Shown: piece by piece, positions 34,437 through 42,720 of the stretch
Numbering within the stretch: position 1 is the first letter of the stretch
How the letters are laid out: each line of letters starts with the position of its first letter
Assembly (NCBI GenBank): GCA_963773765.1
Contig: CAVZCC010000005.1
Span: forward strand, 794,489-858,488
From: CAVZCC01 sp963773765
Lineage (GTDB): Bacteria; Actinomycetota; Acidimicrobiia; Acidimicrobiales; Microtrichaceae
Direction of reading: 5' to 3'
DNA: 64,000 bases
The notes under the pieces: model-generated
What the model saw: only the letters and a program-made list of their open reading frames with translations
Databases searched by the model: none
Told to the model about the DNA's origin: nothing
Position numbers and translations under genes: made by a program

Positions 34437-36302
34437 GTGACGATGGCCGTGATGCGCATGATGCACCAGGACCCCGAGGAGGTGAAGGGGGCCAAGCTGG
34501 ACCGCGGCCTGGTCCGCCGGGTCGGCCGGTTCGCCCGCCCCTACCGGGCCCAGCTGATCGGCTTCGTGATCATGATCGCGGCCGGCGCCGCGCTGGCCCT
34601 GGTCCCGCCGCTGCTGTTCCGCAACATCATCGACGACGCCCTGCCCTCCAAGGACCGGACCCAGCTGTCCGTCCTGGCCGCCATCGTGGTGGGCGCCGCC
34701 CTGGTGGGCGCCGTGGTGCAGCTCCTGGAGCGGAACTGGTCCTCCCGGATCGGCGAGGGCCTCATCTACGACCTGCGGGTGGAGCTGTTCGACCACGTCC
34801 AGCGCATGCCCATGCAGTTCTTCACCCGGTCCCAGACCGGGGCCCTGGTCAGCCGGCTCAACAACGACGTGATCGGCGCCCAACGCGCCCTCACCGGCAC
34901 GCTGGGCACGGTCGTGTCCAACGTGATCACCCTGGCCATCACCCTGGCCGCCATGATCGCCCTGGACTGGCGCATCACGATCGTGGCCGTGCTGCTGCTG
35001 CCGCTGTTCCTGGTCCCGTCCAAGCGGGTGGGCAAGAAGCTGCAGGCCATGACCCGGGACTCCATGCAGCTGAACGCAGGCATGAACGCGCAGATGACCG
35101 AACGCTTCGGGGTGGCCGGGGCGCAGCTGGTCAAGCTGTTCGGCGACCATGGCCGGGAGACCGACGAGTTCGCGGACAAGGCCGGCCAGGTGCGCGACAT
35201 CGGGATCCGCAGCGCCATCTACTCCCGGTTCTTCCTGGTGATGATGGGCCTGGTCGGCGCCATCGGCACCGCGGCGGTGTACTACCTGGGCGGCCTGCAG
35301 GTCATCGACGACAACATCTCGATCGGCACCCTGGTGGCGCTCACCGCGCTGGTGGTGCGCATCTACGACCCCCTCACCTCCCTCACCAACGCCCGCGTGG
35401 ACGTGATGAGCGCGTTCGTGAGCTTCGAGCGGGTCTTCGAGGTGTTGGACTCGCCCAACCCCGTGGCCGACGCCGCGGAGCCGACCGAGCTCACCGACCC
35501 CCAGGGACGGATCCGCTTCGACCACGTGACGTTCTCCTACCCCACCGCGGGCGAGGGCACGATCGCCTCGCTGGAGGCGGGGGCGCCGGAGCTGGAGCAC
35601 CCCGACGGCCCCCCGGTGGTGCTGCACGACATCGACCTCACCTTCGAACCGGGCCAGACCGTGGCCCTGGTCGGCCCGTCCGGCGCCGGCAAGTCCACCA
35701 TCGCCGCCCTCATCCCCCGCCTCTACGACGTGAGCGCCGGCGCGGTCCTGGTGGACGGCGTGGACGTGCGAGACCTGTCCCAGGCCAGCCTGCGCCGGGC
35801 CATCGGCGTGGTCTCCCAGGACCCGCACCTGTTCCACGCCACCGTCGGACAGAACCTCCGCTACGCCAGGCCGGACGCCACCGACGAGGACCTGCGCCGG
35901 GCCTGTGCCTCGGCCCGGGTCATGGACGTGATCGACCGGCTCCCCAACGGGTTCGACACCATGGTGGGCGAACGGGGCTACCGCCTCTCCGGGGGCGAGA
36001 AGCAGCGCCTGGCCATCGCCCGGATGCTGCTCAAGGACCCCGCCGTGGTGGTGCTGGACGAGGCCACCTCCGCGCTGGACACGGAGAACGAGGCCGCCAT
36101 CCAGGCCGCGCTGGCCGACGCCCTGGAGGGCCGCACCGCGGTGGTGATCGCCCACCGCCTCTCCACGATCACCGGCGCCGACCTGATCGTGGTGCTGGAG
36201 GAAGGTCGCGTGGTGCAGTGCGGCCGCCACCACGAGCTGCTGGAGCAGGGTGGCCTGTACGCCGACCTCTACCGCGTGCTGGTGGGCGCCGAGACCGTCT
36301 GA
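34437..36302 (+). CDS. ABC multidrug/lipid exporter, fused membrane-ATPase type
   Basis: 621 residues. Six-helix membrane domain (residues about 35-330) then an ATPase domain with Walker A GPSGAGKS, signature RLSGGEKQRLAIARML, Walker B VVVLDEATSALD and H-loop AHRLSTI. Homodimeric half-transporter of the MsbA/LmrA kind. A TACCCT box ends eight bases before GTG 34437 (ATG 34443 is an alternative). A linker of about 25 residues is inserted just before the ATPase core (TIASLEAGAPELEHPDG). Confidence 0.93.
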   Translation: MTMAVMRMMHQDPEEVKGAKLDRGLVRRVGRFARPYRAQLIGFVIMIAAGAALALVPPLLFRNIIDDALPSKDRTQLSVLAAIVVGAALVGAVVQLLERNWSSRIGEGLIYDLRVELFDHVQRMPMQFFTRSQTGALVSRLNNDVIGAQRALTGTLGTVVSNVITLAITLAAMIALDWRITIVAVLLLPLFLVPSKRVGKKLQAMTRDSMQLNAGMNAQMTERFGVAGAQLVKLFGDHGRETDEFADKAGQVRDIGIRSAIYSRFFLVMMGLVGAIGTAAVYYLGGLQVIDDNISIGTLVALTALVVRIYDPLTSLTNARVDVMSAFVSFERVFEVLDSPNPVADAAEPTELTDPQGRIRFDHVTFSYPTAGEGTIASLEAGAPELEHPDGPPVVLHDIDLTFEPGQTVALVGPSGAGKSTIAALIPRLYDVSAGAVLVDGVDVRDLSQASLRRAIGVVSQDPHLFHATVGQNLRYARPDATDEDLRRACASARVMDVIDRLPNGFDTMVGERGYRLSGGEKQRLAIARMLLKDPAVVVLDEATSALDTENEAAIQAALADALEGRTAVVIAHRLSTITGADLIVVLEEGRVVQCGRHHELLEQGGLYADLYRVLVGAETV

Positions 36303-36327
36303 GCCCCCTGCCCGTCCCGACCAGGGG

Positions 36328-36365
36328 TTGACATACCTCGGTCGGCTATGCCTAGATGATCTAGG
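36328..36365 (+). promoter_or_regulatory. PadR promoter and palindromic operator
   Basis: TTGACA (36328-36333) is a -35; the -10 lies in or next to the 15-base palindrome CCTAGAT-G-ATCTAGG (36351-36365), 15 bases before the padR ATG. Autorepression by PadR is likely. Confidence 0.6.
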
Positions 36366-36380
36366 TATGAAGGACCGGGC

Positions 36381-36719
36381 ATGACCGACCAGGCGCTCCG
36401 CGGACACCTCGACCTGCTGCTGCTGGCCACCCTGGCCGACGGGCCCAGGCACGGCTACGCCGTCATCGAGGAGCTCCGCCGCCGGTCCGGCGAGGCCTTC
36501 GACCTCCCGGAGGGCACCGTCTACCCCGCGCTGCACCGGCTGGAGCGGTCCGGATCACTCACCAGTGACTGGGACACGTCCTCCGGACGGCGGCGGCGGG
36601 TCTACCGCCTCACCACCGGGGGCCGGAAGGCACTCGGCCTGGAGCACCAGGCGTGGCAGTCGTTCTCGGCGGGGATCGCGGCGGTGTTGAAGGGAGTCCC
36701 ATGGCCGGACACGACCTGA
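36381..36719 (+). CDS. PadR-family transcriptional regulator
   Basis: 112 residues. PadR winged helix: LRGHLDLLLLATLADGPRHGYAVIEELRRRSGEAFDLPEGTVYPALHRLERSG, wing DTSSGRRRRVYRLTTGG, and a short C-terminal helix (PadR-s1 size). It overlaps the HAAS-type membrane gene by 19 bases, the usual PadR-HAAS pairing. A palindrome just upstream is the likely operator. Effector unknown. Confidence 0.93.
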   Translation: MTDQALRGHLDLLLLATLADGPRHGYAVIEELRRRSGEAFDLPEGTVYPALHRLERSGSLTSDWDTSSGRRRRVYRLTTGGRKALGLEHQAWQSFSAGIAAVLKGVPWPDTT

Positions 36720-37547
36720 TCGACGCATACCTGGACGAACTGCGTGACGCCCTCCGGTGGCGGCCCGACGTGGAGGACCTCCTGGCCGAGGCCGAGGACC
36801 ACCTGCGCGAGTCGGCCGACCGCCTGGAGGGGTCGGGGCTCACCCCCGCCGACGCCGAGCGCGACAGCATCACCGCCTTCGGCCATCCCGCGCTGGTGGC
36901 CCGGGCCCATGCCACCACCGCGGCCGGGTCGCTGGCACTGCCCACCGGCCAGACACGGGCCGCGGGTGTCGTCGCCATCGTCGCCGCCGCCTGCTGGGTG
37001 CTGGTTCCCGCGCTCTGGATCCTGAGCGGTGTGGTGGAGGACTCCACCGGGGACTGGACCGGAGCGCCCCAGGTCCTGGGAATCGCTGGGCGCCATGAGC
37101 CTGCTCCTGGCCGGGGCGCTCACCGTGGTCTCGGCCGGCGGCGTCATCACCCGCCACGGCGGGCTCGGCCCGGTGGGTGCCGGCGCGCTGGTCCTGCTGG
37201 TCCTGGGCACCGCCATGAGCGTCATCGGCTGGTTCCTGGCCGGGTGGATGACCGTGTCCGGCCTGGGCCTCGCCCTCCTGGCCGGGGCGATGGCGCAGCG
37301 GCAGATCGCCCCGAAGGTGCCGACCGTGCTGCTGGGCGCGGGACTGCTGGTCGGGTTGACCGCCTTCCTGGCCACCCGGGCCCTGGAGGTCGGCCGGGCC
37401 GACGAGTGGGGCGACTACCGCGCCCCGTCGGTCATCGGCCTGGTGCTGGCCTGCGGGCTGACCGCAGCCGGCCTGGCCGGCACCGGCCGGTGGCTGGCCT
37501 CGGAACAGCCCGCCCCGACGGCACTCCCGGCCTACTCCGACAGCTGA
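36701..37547 (+). CDS. HAAS/DUF1700-type membrane protein (one frameshift)
   Basis: About 281 residues after reading past one extra base near 37083. The N-terminal HAAS domain (IDAYLDELRDALRW... LLAEAEDHLRESADRLEGSGLTPADAERDSITAFG) is followed by about six membrane helices. HAAS proteins are encoded after PadR regulators and probably sense or transmit signals; the exact role is unknown. ATG 36701 follows AAGGGAG. The last codons (YSDS) fall in the first copy of a 26-bp tandem repeat. Confidence 0.85.
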
Positions 37548-37608
37548 CCGGTCACAGCTACTCCGACAGCTGACCGGTCACAGCTACTCCGACAGCTGAC
37601 CGGTCACC
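37532..37608. repeat. Tandem 26-bp repeat, about 2.9 copies
   Basis: Copies begin at 37532, 37558 and 37584 and start CTACTCCGACAGCTGACC; they are identical until the third tapers off. Each holds CAGCTG and GACCGGTC palindromes. The first copy supplies the C-terminus and stop of the HAAS gene (plus strand), the last supplies the C-terminus and stop of the CoA-binding gene (minus strand). Confidence 0.9.
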
Positions 37609-38048
37609 TTGCGCTCCCAGCGGTGGACGCGGTGGAACCAGGATGCGTCCTCCATGAACATCATCGGGCAGGCACCGTCGACCACCTCGACACCGTGCTC
37701 ACGACACAGCGCGACGGCGTCGTCGGACACCGACGACGGCCCGCCGCCCTTGTGCAACCAGACGCGCGGGATGCCGTGGTCGATGCACTCCTGGACCACC
37801 CCTGCGCTCCGCTCGGCCGGGACCATCACGATCGCCCCGTCGATGCCCTCCGGCAGGTCGGCGACGGTCGGCACGCAGCGATCGCCGTCCACCTCCCCGG
37901 CGTGGGGGTTGACCGGGAACACCTGGTACCCGTGCTGCTTGAGCTCCCGGTAGACCGCGGCCGAGAACTCCTTGGGGTCGTGCGACGCCCCCACGAACGC
38001 CAGCCGCTGCTGGGCCAGGAAGTCGTCCACCACCGCTCTGCTCACCAT
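37584..38048 (-). CDS. CoA-binding (YccU-like) Rossmann protein
   Basis: 154 residues. RLAFVGASHDPKEFSAAVYRELKQHGYQVFPVNPHAGEVDG and DGAIVMVPAERSAGVVQECIDHGIPRVWLHKGGG are the CoA-binding Rossmann domain of the succinyl-CoA synthetase alpha-like YccU family. ATG 38048 has GGAGG seven bases upstream; longer in-frame starts lack one. Its end lies in the tandem repeat. Biological role is not established for the family. Confidence 0.88.
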   Translation of the reverse strand: MVSRAVVDDFLAQQRLAFVGASHDPKEFSAAVYRELKQHGYQVFPVNPHAGEVDGDRCVPTVADLPEGIDGAIVMVPAERSAGVVQECIDHGIPRVWLHKGGGPSSVSDDAVALCREHGVEVVDGACPMMFMEDASWFHRVHRWERKVTGQLSE

Positions 38049-38223
38049 GCCAGGGCCTCCGTCTGCCACCGCATGGACGGCGACGTCGCCGTCCATGTCC
38101 ATCGCGCTCCACCCCGGGGCCGTTGTCAACGGCCCATCCGGCACACCTGACCGGTACCGAACCGCAGCCCTCTAGGGTGTTGCCGTGCCCGGGAGGTCCC
38201 CGGACGCAGCCTGGGAGGGTGAC

Positions 38224-38718
38224 GTGCACGCACTCATCGCCACCGACGGATCCGAGATCAGCATCGACGCCGCCCGCAAGGGCGTGGCGCTGCTCAGCCC
38301 CACCAAGGTGACGCTGCTGACCGTGGCGGACACCAGCATCGCGGAGGACTCCGGGGCCGGCGGGTTCGAGGGCAACCTGTTGTCCCCCCAGGAGTCCGAG
38401 GAGGCCCGCAAGGCGATCCTGGCCGAGGGCAAGGACGAGCTGAGCGACACCATCACCGCCATCGGGGTCGACCCCGCCATCGTGGACCGCAAGCTGGTCG
38501 AGGGCGCGTCGGGGCAGATGATCATCCACGTGGCGGACGAGGTCGGCGCCGACGTCATCGTCGTCGGATCCCACGGCCGCGGCTGGTTCAAGCGCGTCGT
38601 GATCGGCTCCATCAGCGAGTACGTCGTGCACCACAGCGACATCCCGGTCCTGGTGGTCCGCCACGACGACCACGCCGAGGCGGCCGCCACCACCGACGCG
38701 ACCGACGACGGAGCCTGA
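38224..38718 (+). CDS. Universal stress protein (UspA family)
   Basis: 164 residues starting MHALIATDGSEISIDAARKG. The nucleotide-binding G-x2-G-x9-G-S motif is present in VGSHGRGWFKRVVIGSIS, so it is the ATP-binding kind. GTG 38224 is chosen for its GGGAGGG ribosome site; a TAGGGT box at 38173-38178 could start the mRNA. Its stop is two bases before the first xseA sense codon candidates, implying coupling. Confidence 0.9.
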   Translation: MHALIATDGSEISIDAARKGVALLSPTKVTLLTVADTSIAEDSGAGGFEGNLLSPQESEEARKAILAEGKDELSDTITAIGVDPAIVDRKLVEGASGQMIIHVADEVGADVIVVGSHGRGWFKRVVIGSISEYVVHHSDIPVLVVRHDDHAEAAATTDATDDGA

Positions 38719-38720
38719 CC

Positions 38721-40076
38721 ATCACGCAGCCCACGTGGTCGGTCACCGAGCTCCACGAGGCCGTCAACGGCCTGCTGGACCATGTGTTCGGCGACCTGGC
38801 CTGGGTGGAGGGTGAGCTCCGGAACGTGAGCCGGTCCCGACCCGGCCACGTCTACTTCGACCTGGTCGAGGCCGACCACGACGGGCCCGAGTCGCAACGG
38901 GCCTCGCTGTCGGTGGCGCTGTTCAACTCCGACCGCCAGCGGGTCAACCAGTTCCTGGCCGACCAGGGCGGAGCGGTCCGCATGACCGACGGCATCCGGG
39001 TCCGGATCGGTGGCCGGCTGCAGACCTACCCGTCGCGCAGCTCCCTGCAGCTGGTGATGGACCGGATCGACCCTGCGTTCACCCTGGGCCTGCTGGGCCA
39101 GGAACGGACCCGGTTGCTCGGGGCGTTGACGGCCGAGGGGATCCTGCGGGCCAACGCCGAGCTGCCGTTGTCGCCCCTGCCCCTGAGCGTGGCGCTGGTG
39201 ACCAGCGGCGGCAGCGCGGCCCAGGCCGACGCGCTGGACGAGTTCCGACGCTCCGGGTTCGGGTTCCGGGTGTCCTTCCTGGACGCCCGCACGCAGGGGC
39301 CGGACGCCGAGGTCTCCCTGGTCGCCGCCCTGCTCACCGCCGAGGGCCTCGACGTCGACGTCGTGGCCCTGGTGCGGGGCGGCGGCGCGGCCACGGACCT
39401 GGCCGCGTTCGACAGCGAGCGCGTGGCCCGGGCCATCGCGGGCCTGGGCGTCCCGGTCATCACGGGCATCGGCCACGAGATCGACCGGAGCGTGGCCGAC
39501 GAGGTCGCCCACGGTGCCCACAAGACCCCCACCGCGGCCGCCGCCGCCCTGGTGGAGCGGGTCCGGGACGCGGCGCTGTCCGTCCACGACCGGTGGGTGT
39601 CGGTGACCTCGGGGGTGGCGGGGCGGCTGGTGCGGGCCGACCAGCAGCTGGACCGCACCGGCCGGCGCACGGGCTCCGCCGCCGTCCACCACCTGTCCCG
39701 GCATCGCCAGGGGATCGACCACCTCGGCCAGCGCATCCGGACCGCCGGGCACCGGGCCGGGACAGCCGACCGGGCGGCCGTGAGTGACCTGGCCCGACGC
39801 CTCGGTCCGCCCGCGACACGGGCGTTGGAACGGGGCACGGACCGCATCGACTCCCTGGCGGCCCGGGCCGCGGTGCACGACCCGGAGGCCGCACTGGCCC
39901 GGGGCTGGTCCGTCACCCGCGGGGTCGACGGCGCGCTCGTCCGCTCCCCGCAGGACGTCAGGCCCGGCGACCGACTCGTCACCACCACCCGTGCCGGTTC
40001 GCTGCACTCGCTGGTGGTGGCAGGCCCCGGGGACGATCCCGTGCACGCGAACGACAGCCAGGAGGCTCCGTCATGA
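38721..40076 (+). CDS. xseA: Exodeoxyribonuclease VII large subunit (non-standard start)
   Basis: 451 residues. N-terminal OB fold (WSVTELHEAVNGLLDHVFGDLAWVEGELRNVSRSRPGHVYFDLVE), nuclease core (LVTSGGSAAQADALDEFRRSGFGFRVSFLDARTQG; ALVRGGGAATDLAAFDSERVARAI; ITGIGHEIDRSVADEVA) and coiled C-terminus. With XseB it degrades single-stranded DNA. No ATG, GTG or TTG exists in frame before the conserved WSVTEL; ATC 38721 (giving MTQPTW-like start) or CTG 38715 are the only candidates. The first GTG, 38784, would delete part of the OB fold. Confidence 0.9.
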   Translation: MTQPTWSVTELHEAVNGLLDHVFGDLAWVEGELRNVSRSRPGHVYFDLVEADHDGPESQRASLSVALFNSDRQRVNQFLADQGGAVRMTDGIRVRIGGRLQTYPSRSSLQLVMDRIDPAFTLGLLGQERTRLLGALTAEGILRANAELPLSPLPLSVALVTSGGSAAQADALDEFRRSGFGFRVSFLDARTQGPDAEVSLVAALLTAEGLDVDVVALVRGGGAATDLAAFDSERVARAIAGLGVPVITGIGHEIDRSVADEVAHGAHKTPTAAAAALVERVRDAALSVHDRWVSVTSGVAGRLVRADQQLDRTGRRTGSAAVHHLSRHRQGIDHLGQRIRTAGHRAGTADRAAVSDLARRLGPPATRALERGTDRIDSLAARAAVHDPEAALARGWSVTRGVDGALVRSPQDVRPGDRLVTTTRAGSLHSLVVAGPGDDPVHANDSQEAPS

Positions 40077-40318
40077 CCCAGGACCAGCGACCCGACCCCG
40101 AGGAGCTGGGCTTCAGCGGCGCCCTGGCCGAGCTCAACGAGATCGTGGCCGAACTGGAGTCCGACGCCCTCGACGTCGACCACCTGGCCGACCGCGTGGA
40201 ACGCGCCGCGGTCCTGGTGGCGTGGTGCCGCTCCCGGATCGACGGTGCCCGGTTCCAGGTGGAGGAGATCCTGACGCGGCTGGACCCGGACGACGGCCCG
40301 TCGCCGGAGGAGGGGTAG
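40073..40318 (+). CDS. xseB: Exodeoxyribonuclease VII small subunit
   Basis: 81 residues, helical hairpin: FSGALAELNEIVAELESDALDVDHLADRVERAAVLVAWCRSRIDGARFQVEEIL, the XseB pattern. ATG overlaps the xseA stop (ATGA). Several XseB copies bind the coiled coil of each XseA. Confidence 0.93.
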   Translation: MTQDQRPDPEELGFSGALAELNEIVAELESDALDVDHLADRVERAAVLVAWCRSRIDGARFQVEEILTRLDPDDGPSPEEG

Positions 40319-40328
40319 CTTCGGCGCC

Positions 40329-40946
40329 ATGTCCCCCGCCCGCCGCGAACCCCTCACCCGGTCCGCCATCGTGGACGCCACCCGGGAGATGCTGCGCACC
40401 ACCGACCTGGACGACCTCTCCCTGCGCAAGCTCGCCTCCACCCTCGGCGTCACCGCGCCCGCCCTCTACGCCCACGTGGAGGACAAGGAGGACCTGCTGC
40501 AGGCCGTGGCGGAGACCGGGTTCACCGAACTGGTGGCACGGTTCGTGGACGTCACCGACGAGGACCCCGTCGAACGGCTCCGGGCCTACGGGCGGCTGTA
40601 CGTCGAGCACGCCCTGGCCGACCCCGAGGTCTTCCGGGTCATGTTCCTGTACCGGCCCGAGGCGCTCGACGTCCCCGGGGTGGACAACGAGCTGCCTGCC
40701 GCCACCGAGGCCTTCGCCCGGCCCGGCGAGGCCGTGGAGGCCGCCATGGCCTCCGGGCAGATCCACCCGGACCGGGACCCGATCCTGACCGCCATCACGC
40801 TGTGGACCACGTCGCACGGCTGTGCCTCGGTCCTGCTGCTGGGTGCCCGGGCCGGCGAGGTGATGGTCCCGACCGGCCTGGAGGCCCTGGTGGAGGACGT
40901 CATCGACGTGACCCTGCAGGGCCTGCGCCAACCGCCCCGCGGCTGA
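40329..40946 (+). CDS. TetR-family transcriptional regulator
   Basis: 205 residues. TetR helix-turn-helix (SAIVDATREMLRTTDLDDLSLRKLASTLGVTAPALYAHVEDKEDLL) and a C-terminal domain of the WHG/TetR_C kind. A TAGCTT box overlapping the xseB stop (40316-40321) ends seven bases before ATG 40329, so it likely has its own leaderless promoter. It converges on the alpha/beta hydrolase pair; target unknown. Confidence 0.9.
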   Translation: MSPARREPLTRSAIVDATREMLRTTDLDDLSLRKLASTLGVTAPALYAHVEDKEDLLQAVAETGFTELVARFVDVTDEDPVERLRAYGRLYVEHALADPEVFRVMFLYRPEALDVPGVDNELPAATEAFARPGEAVEAAMASGQIHPDRDPILTAITLWTTSHGCASVLLLGARAGEVMVPTGLEALVEDVIDVTLQGLRQPPRG

Positions 40947-40961
40947 CCGGGCCGGGGCCGC

Positions 40962-41627
40962 TCAGCCCGGCGCCGGGGCGTACGTGGCCAGGCCCTCTGC
41001 CACGGTGCCGCGCCCCACACCGGGCTCGGCCGCCACCGCCTCCAGCCACTCCGGGCGCACCACCGCCGACACCCACAGGGGCTGGGTGAGGTCGCTGCCC
41101 TCCACCACGAAGCGCACGAAGGTCTGGGCGTAGTCGGGGGGCCGCACGTCCCGGGACAGCTCCAGCAGGGCGAGGGGATCGGGCGGCCCGACCGGTGCGG
41201 CCGGCGGGTAGGGCAGGGAGGGGGACCCTGGGTGCACGCCACCACCGGCCAGCCCGGGACCGTCCGCCAGCACGACCCCACGGACGCGGTCGGGCCGGGC
41301 CGCCGCGATGAGCAGGCCGATGTACGCCCCCAGGCCGCGGCCCAGGAGCGTGACCTCGCCGACCTCCTCCACCGCGGCGTCGACGTCACCCACCAGGATC
41401 TCCGAGGTGTACCCACCCCCGACGGGGATGGTCGACGCTCCGTGACCGGTGAAGTCCAGGCCCATGACCGGTCCGGGCCACTCGAGTCCGTCCGGGACCG
41501 CAGCCGGGGTCCGTTCGCCCAGGCCGTGCAGCAGCAGCAGCGGCCGGGCCGACGGGTCGGCACCGTCGGCCAGGCGGTGCAGCGCCAGCTCGATGCGGTT
41601 GTGGCGCAGGTAGGTGGTGCTGTTCAC
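40962..41627 (-). CDS. Alpha/beta hydrolase family protein
   Basis: 221 residues. LLLLHGLGERTPAAVPDGLEWPGPVMGLDFTGHGAST is the oxyanion and early strand region of alpha/beta hydrolases. The nucleophile elbow reads LLGRGLGAYIG, so Gly sits where Ser is expected (GxSxG would be G-R-G-L-G); it may be catalytically dead or use another residue. GTG 41627 overlaps the stop of the next hydrolase gene by four bases, so the two are co-translated. Confidence 0.82.
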   Translation of the reverse strand: MNSTTYLRHNRIELALHRLADGADPSARPLLLLHGLGERTPAAVPDGLEWPGPVMGLDFTGHGASTIPVGGGYTSEILVGDVDAAVEEVGEVTLLGRGLGAYIGLLIAAARPDRVRGVVLADGPGLAGGGVHPGSPSLPYPPAAPVGPPDPLALLELSRDVRPPDYAQTFVRFVVEGSDLTQPLWVSAVVRPEWLEAVAAEPGVGRGTVAEGLATYAPAPG

Positions 41628-42565
41628 GACAGGAACTCCAGGACCATGTCGGCCACCGGGCGGGGCTGTTCGATGTGGACGAAGTGCCCGACGCCCTCGA
41701 GGGCCTCGAACCGTGCCCCCGGCGGCAGGAACGGGATCACGTCCTGGGGCCTGGTGCCCCAGCCCATGACCTCCAGCTCCAGGCCGAGCACCCCGAGCAC
41801 CGGCACCCCGATGCCGGGCAGGCGCAGCATGGACCACTCCGGCCGCCACGGCCCGAAGCCGCCCAGGCGGAGCGTCGGGTCGATCTTCCAGCGCCAGCCG
41901 TCGGCATCCTCCCGTGCCCCCACCGTGACCAGGTACCGCAACCAGTCCGGATCGAGGCGCGGATTCATCTTCCCCCGGCGGGCGGCCAGCTCGTCGATCG
42001 TGCCGGGCCGGCGCTGCTTGTCCGCCACCGTCCGCCGGTGGCCGAGCCAGCTGGTCAGCTCCTTGTGCAGCAGGCGGGTGCGTTGCTGTTCGGACACGTC
42101 GGACATGACCTGGTGCGACGGCAGGCCGTCCAGGTTGACCAGGGCGCTGACCCGGTGGGGCAGGGCGTTGGCCAGGTGCATCATGAGGCTGCCGCCCTTG
42201 GAGTGGCCGAGGAACGGCATCGGGTCCGGCGAGACGGAGTCCAGGACCGCGGCCGCGTCGCGCAGGTCCGCCTCCCAGCTGTAGAGCGCCGCCCGGTCGG
42301 AGTCGCCATGGCCCCGCTGGTCCCAGCTCACCACCCGCCAACCACCGTCGGCCAGCAACGGGGCGAACACGTCGAGCGTCCCGGCGAAGTCGAACCCGCC
42401 GTGCGCCATCACCATCGGGGGGGCGGCGGGGTCCCCCCACTCGGACACGGCGATGGACAACCCGGTGGACTCCACCGTCCGCCGGCGGTCCGGGCGCCGC
42501 GCCCCCGGGAACGCCACGGTGGCCACCGGGGACGGTTCACGATCCGGGGCATCGGGGTCGGCCAT
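41624..42565 (-). CDS. Alpha/beta hydrolase
   Basis: 313 residues. Oxyanion region MVMAHGGFDFAGTLDVFAPLLADGGWRVVSWDQRGHGDSDR, nucleophile elbow GHSKGG (PFLGHSKGGSLMMHL), Asp near VPVLGVLGLELEV and a C-terminal His (GVGHFVHIEQPRPVADMV) complete a serine hydrolase triad. Substrate unknown. A TAGCAT box ends six bases before ATG 42565 (leaderless pattern). Forms an operon with the nucleophile-less paralogue behind it. Confidence 0.9.
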   Translation of the reverse strand: MADPDAPDREPSPVATVAFPGARRPDRRRTVESTGLSIAVSEWGDPAAPPMVMAHGGFDFAGTLDVFAPLLADGGWRVVSWDQRGHGDSDRAALYSWEADLRDAAAVLDSVSPDPMPFLGHSKGGSLMMHLANALPHRVSALVNLDGLPSHQVMSDVSEQQRTRLLHKELTSWLGHRRTVADKQRRPGTIDELAARRGKMNPRLDPDWLRYLVTVGAREDADGWRWKIDPTLRLGGFGPWRPEWSMLRLPGIGVPVLGVLGLELEVMGWGTRPQDVIPFLPPGARFEALEGVGHFVHIEQPRPVADMVLEFLS

Positions 42566-42720
42566 GGCCGGATGCTACGGCCCGGCCGGGACGGACCGTG
42601 CCGCCGGTGGCGTCCGGAGCGGTCCGAACCCACCGGATTCGGGGTGCCGCTCGGTAGGGTGAGGCCACGGATCCGATTCACACCACGCCGGGTCCAGCCG
42701 CACCGGGGAGCGCACCCGCC

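Noticed and set aside
34422..36536. A 704-codon open frame on the minus strand.
   Set aside because: Antisense to a complete ABC exporter with all motifs; the composition is a shadow.
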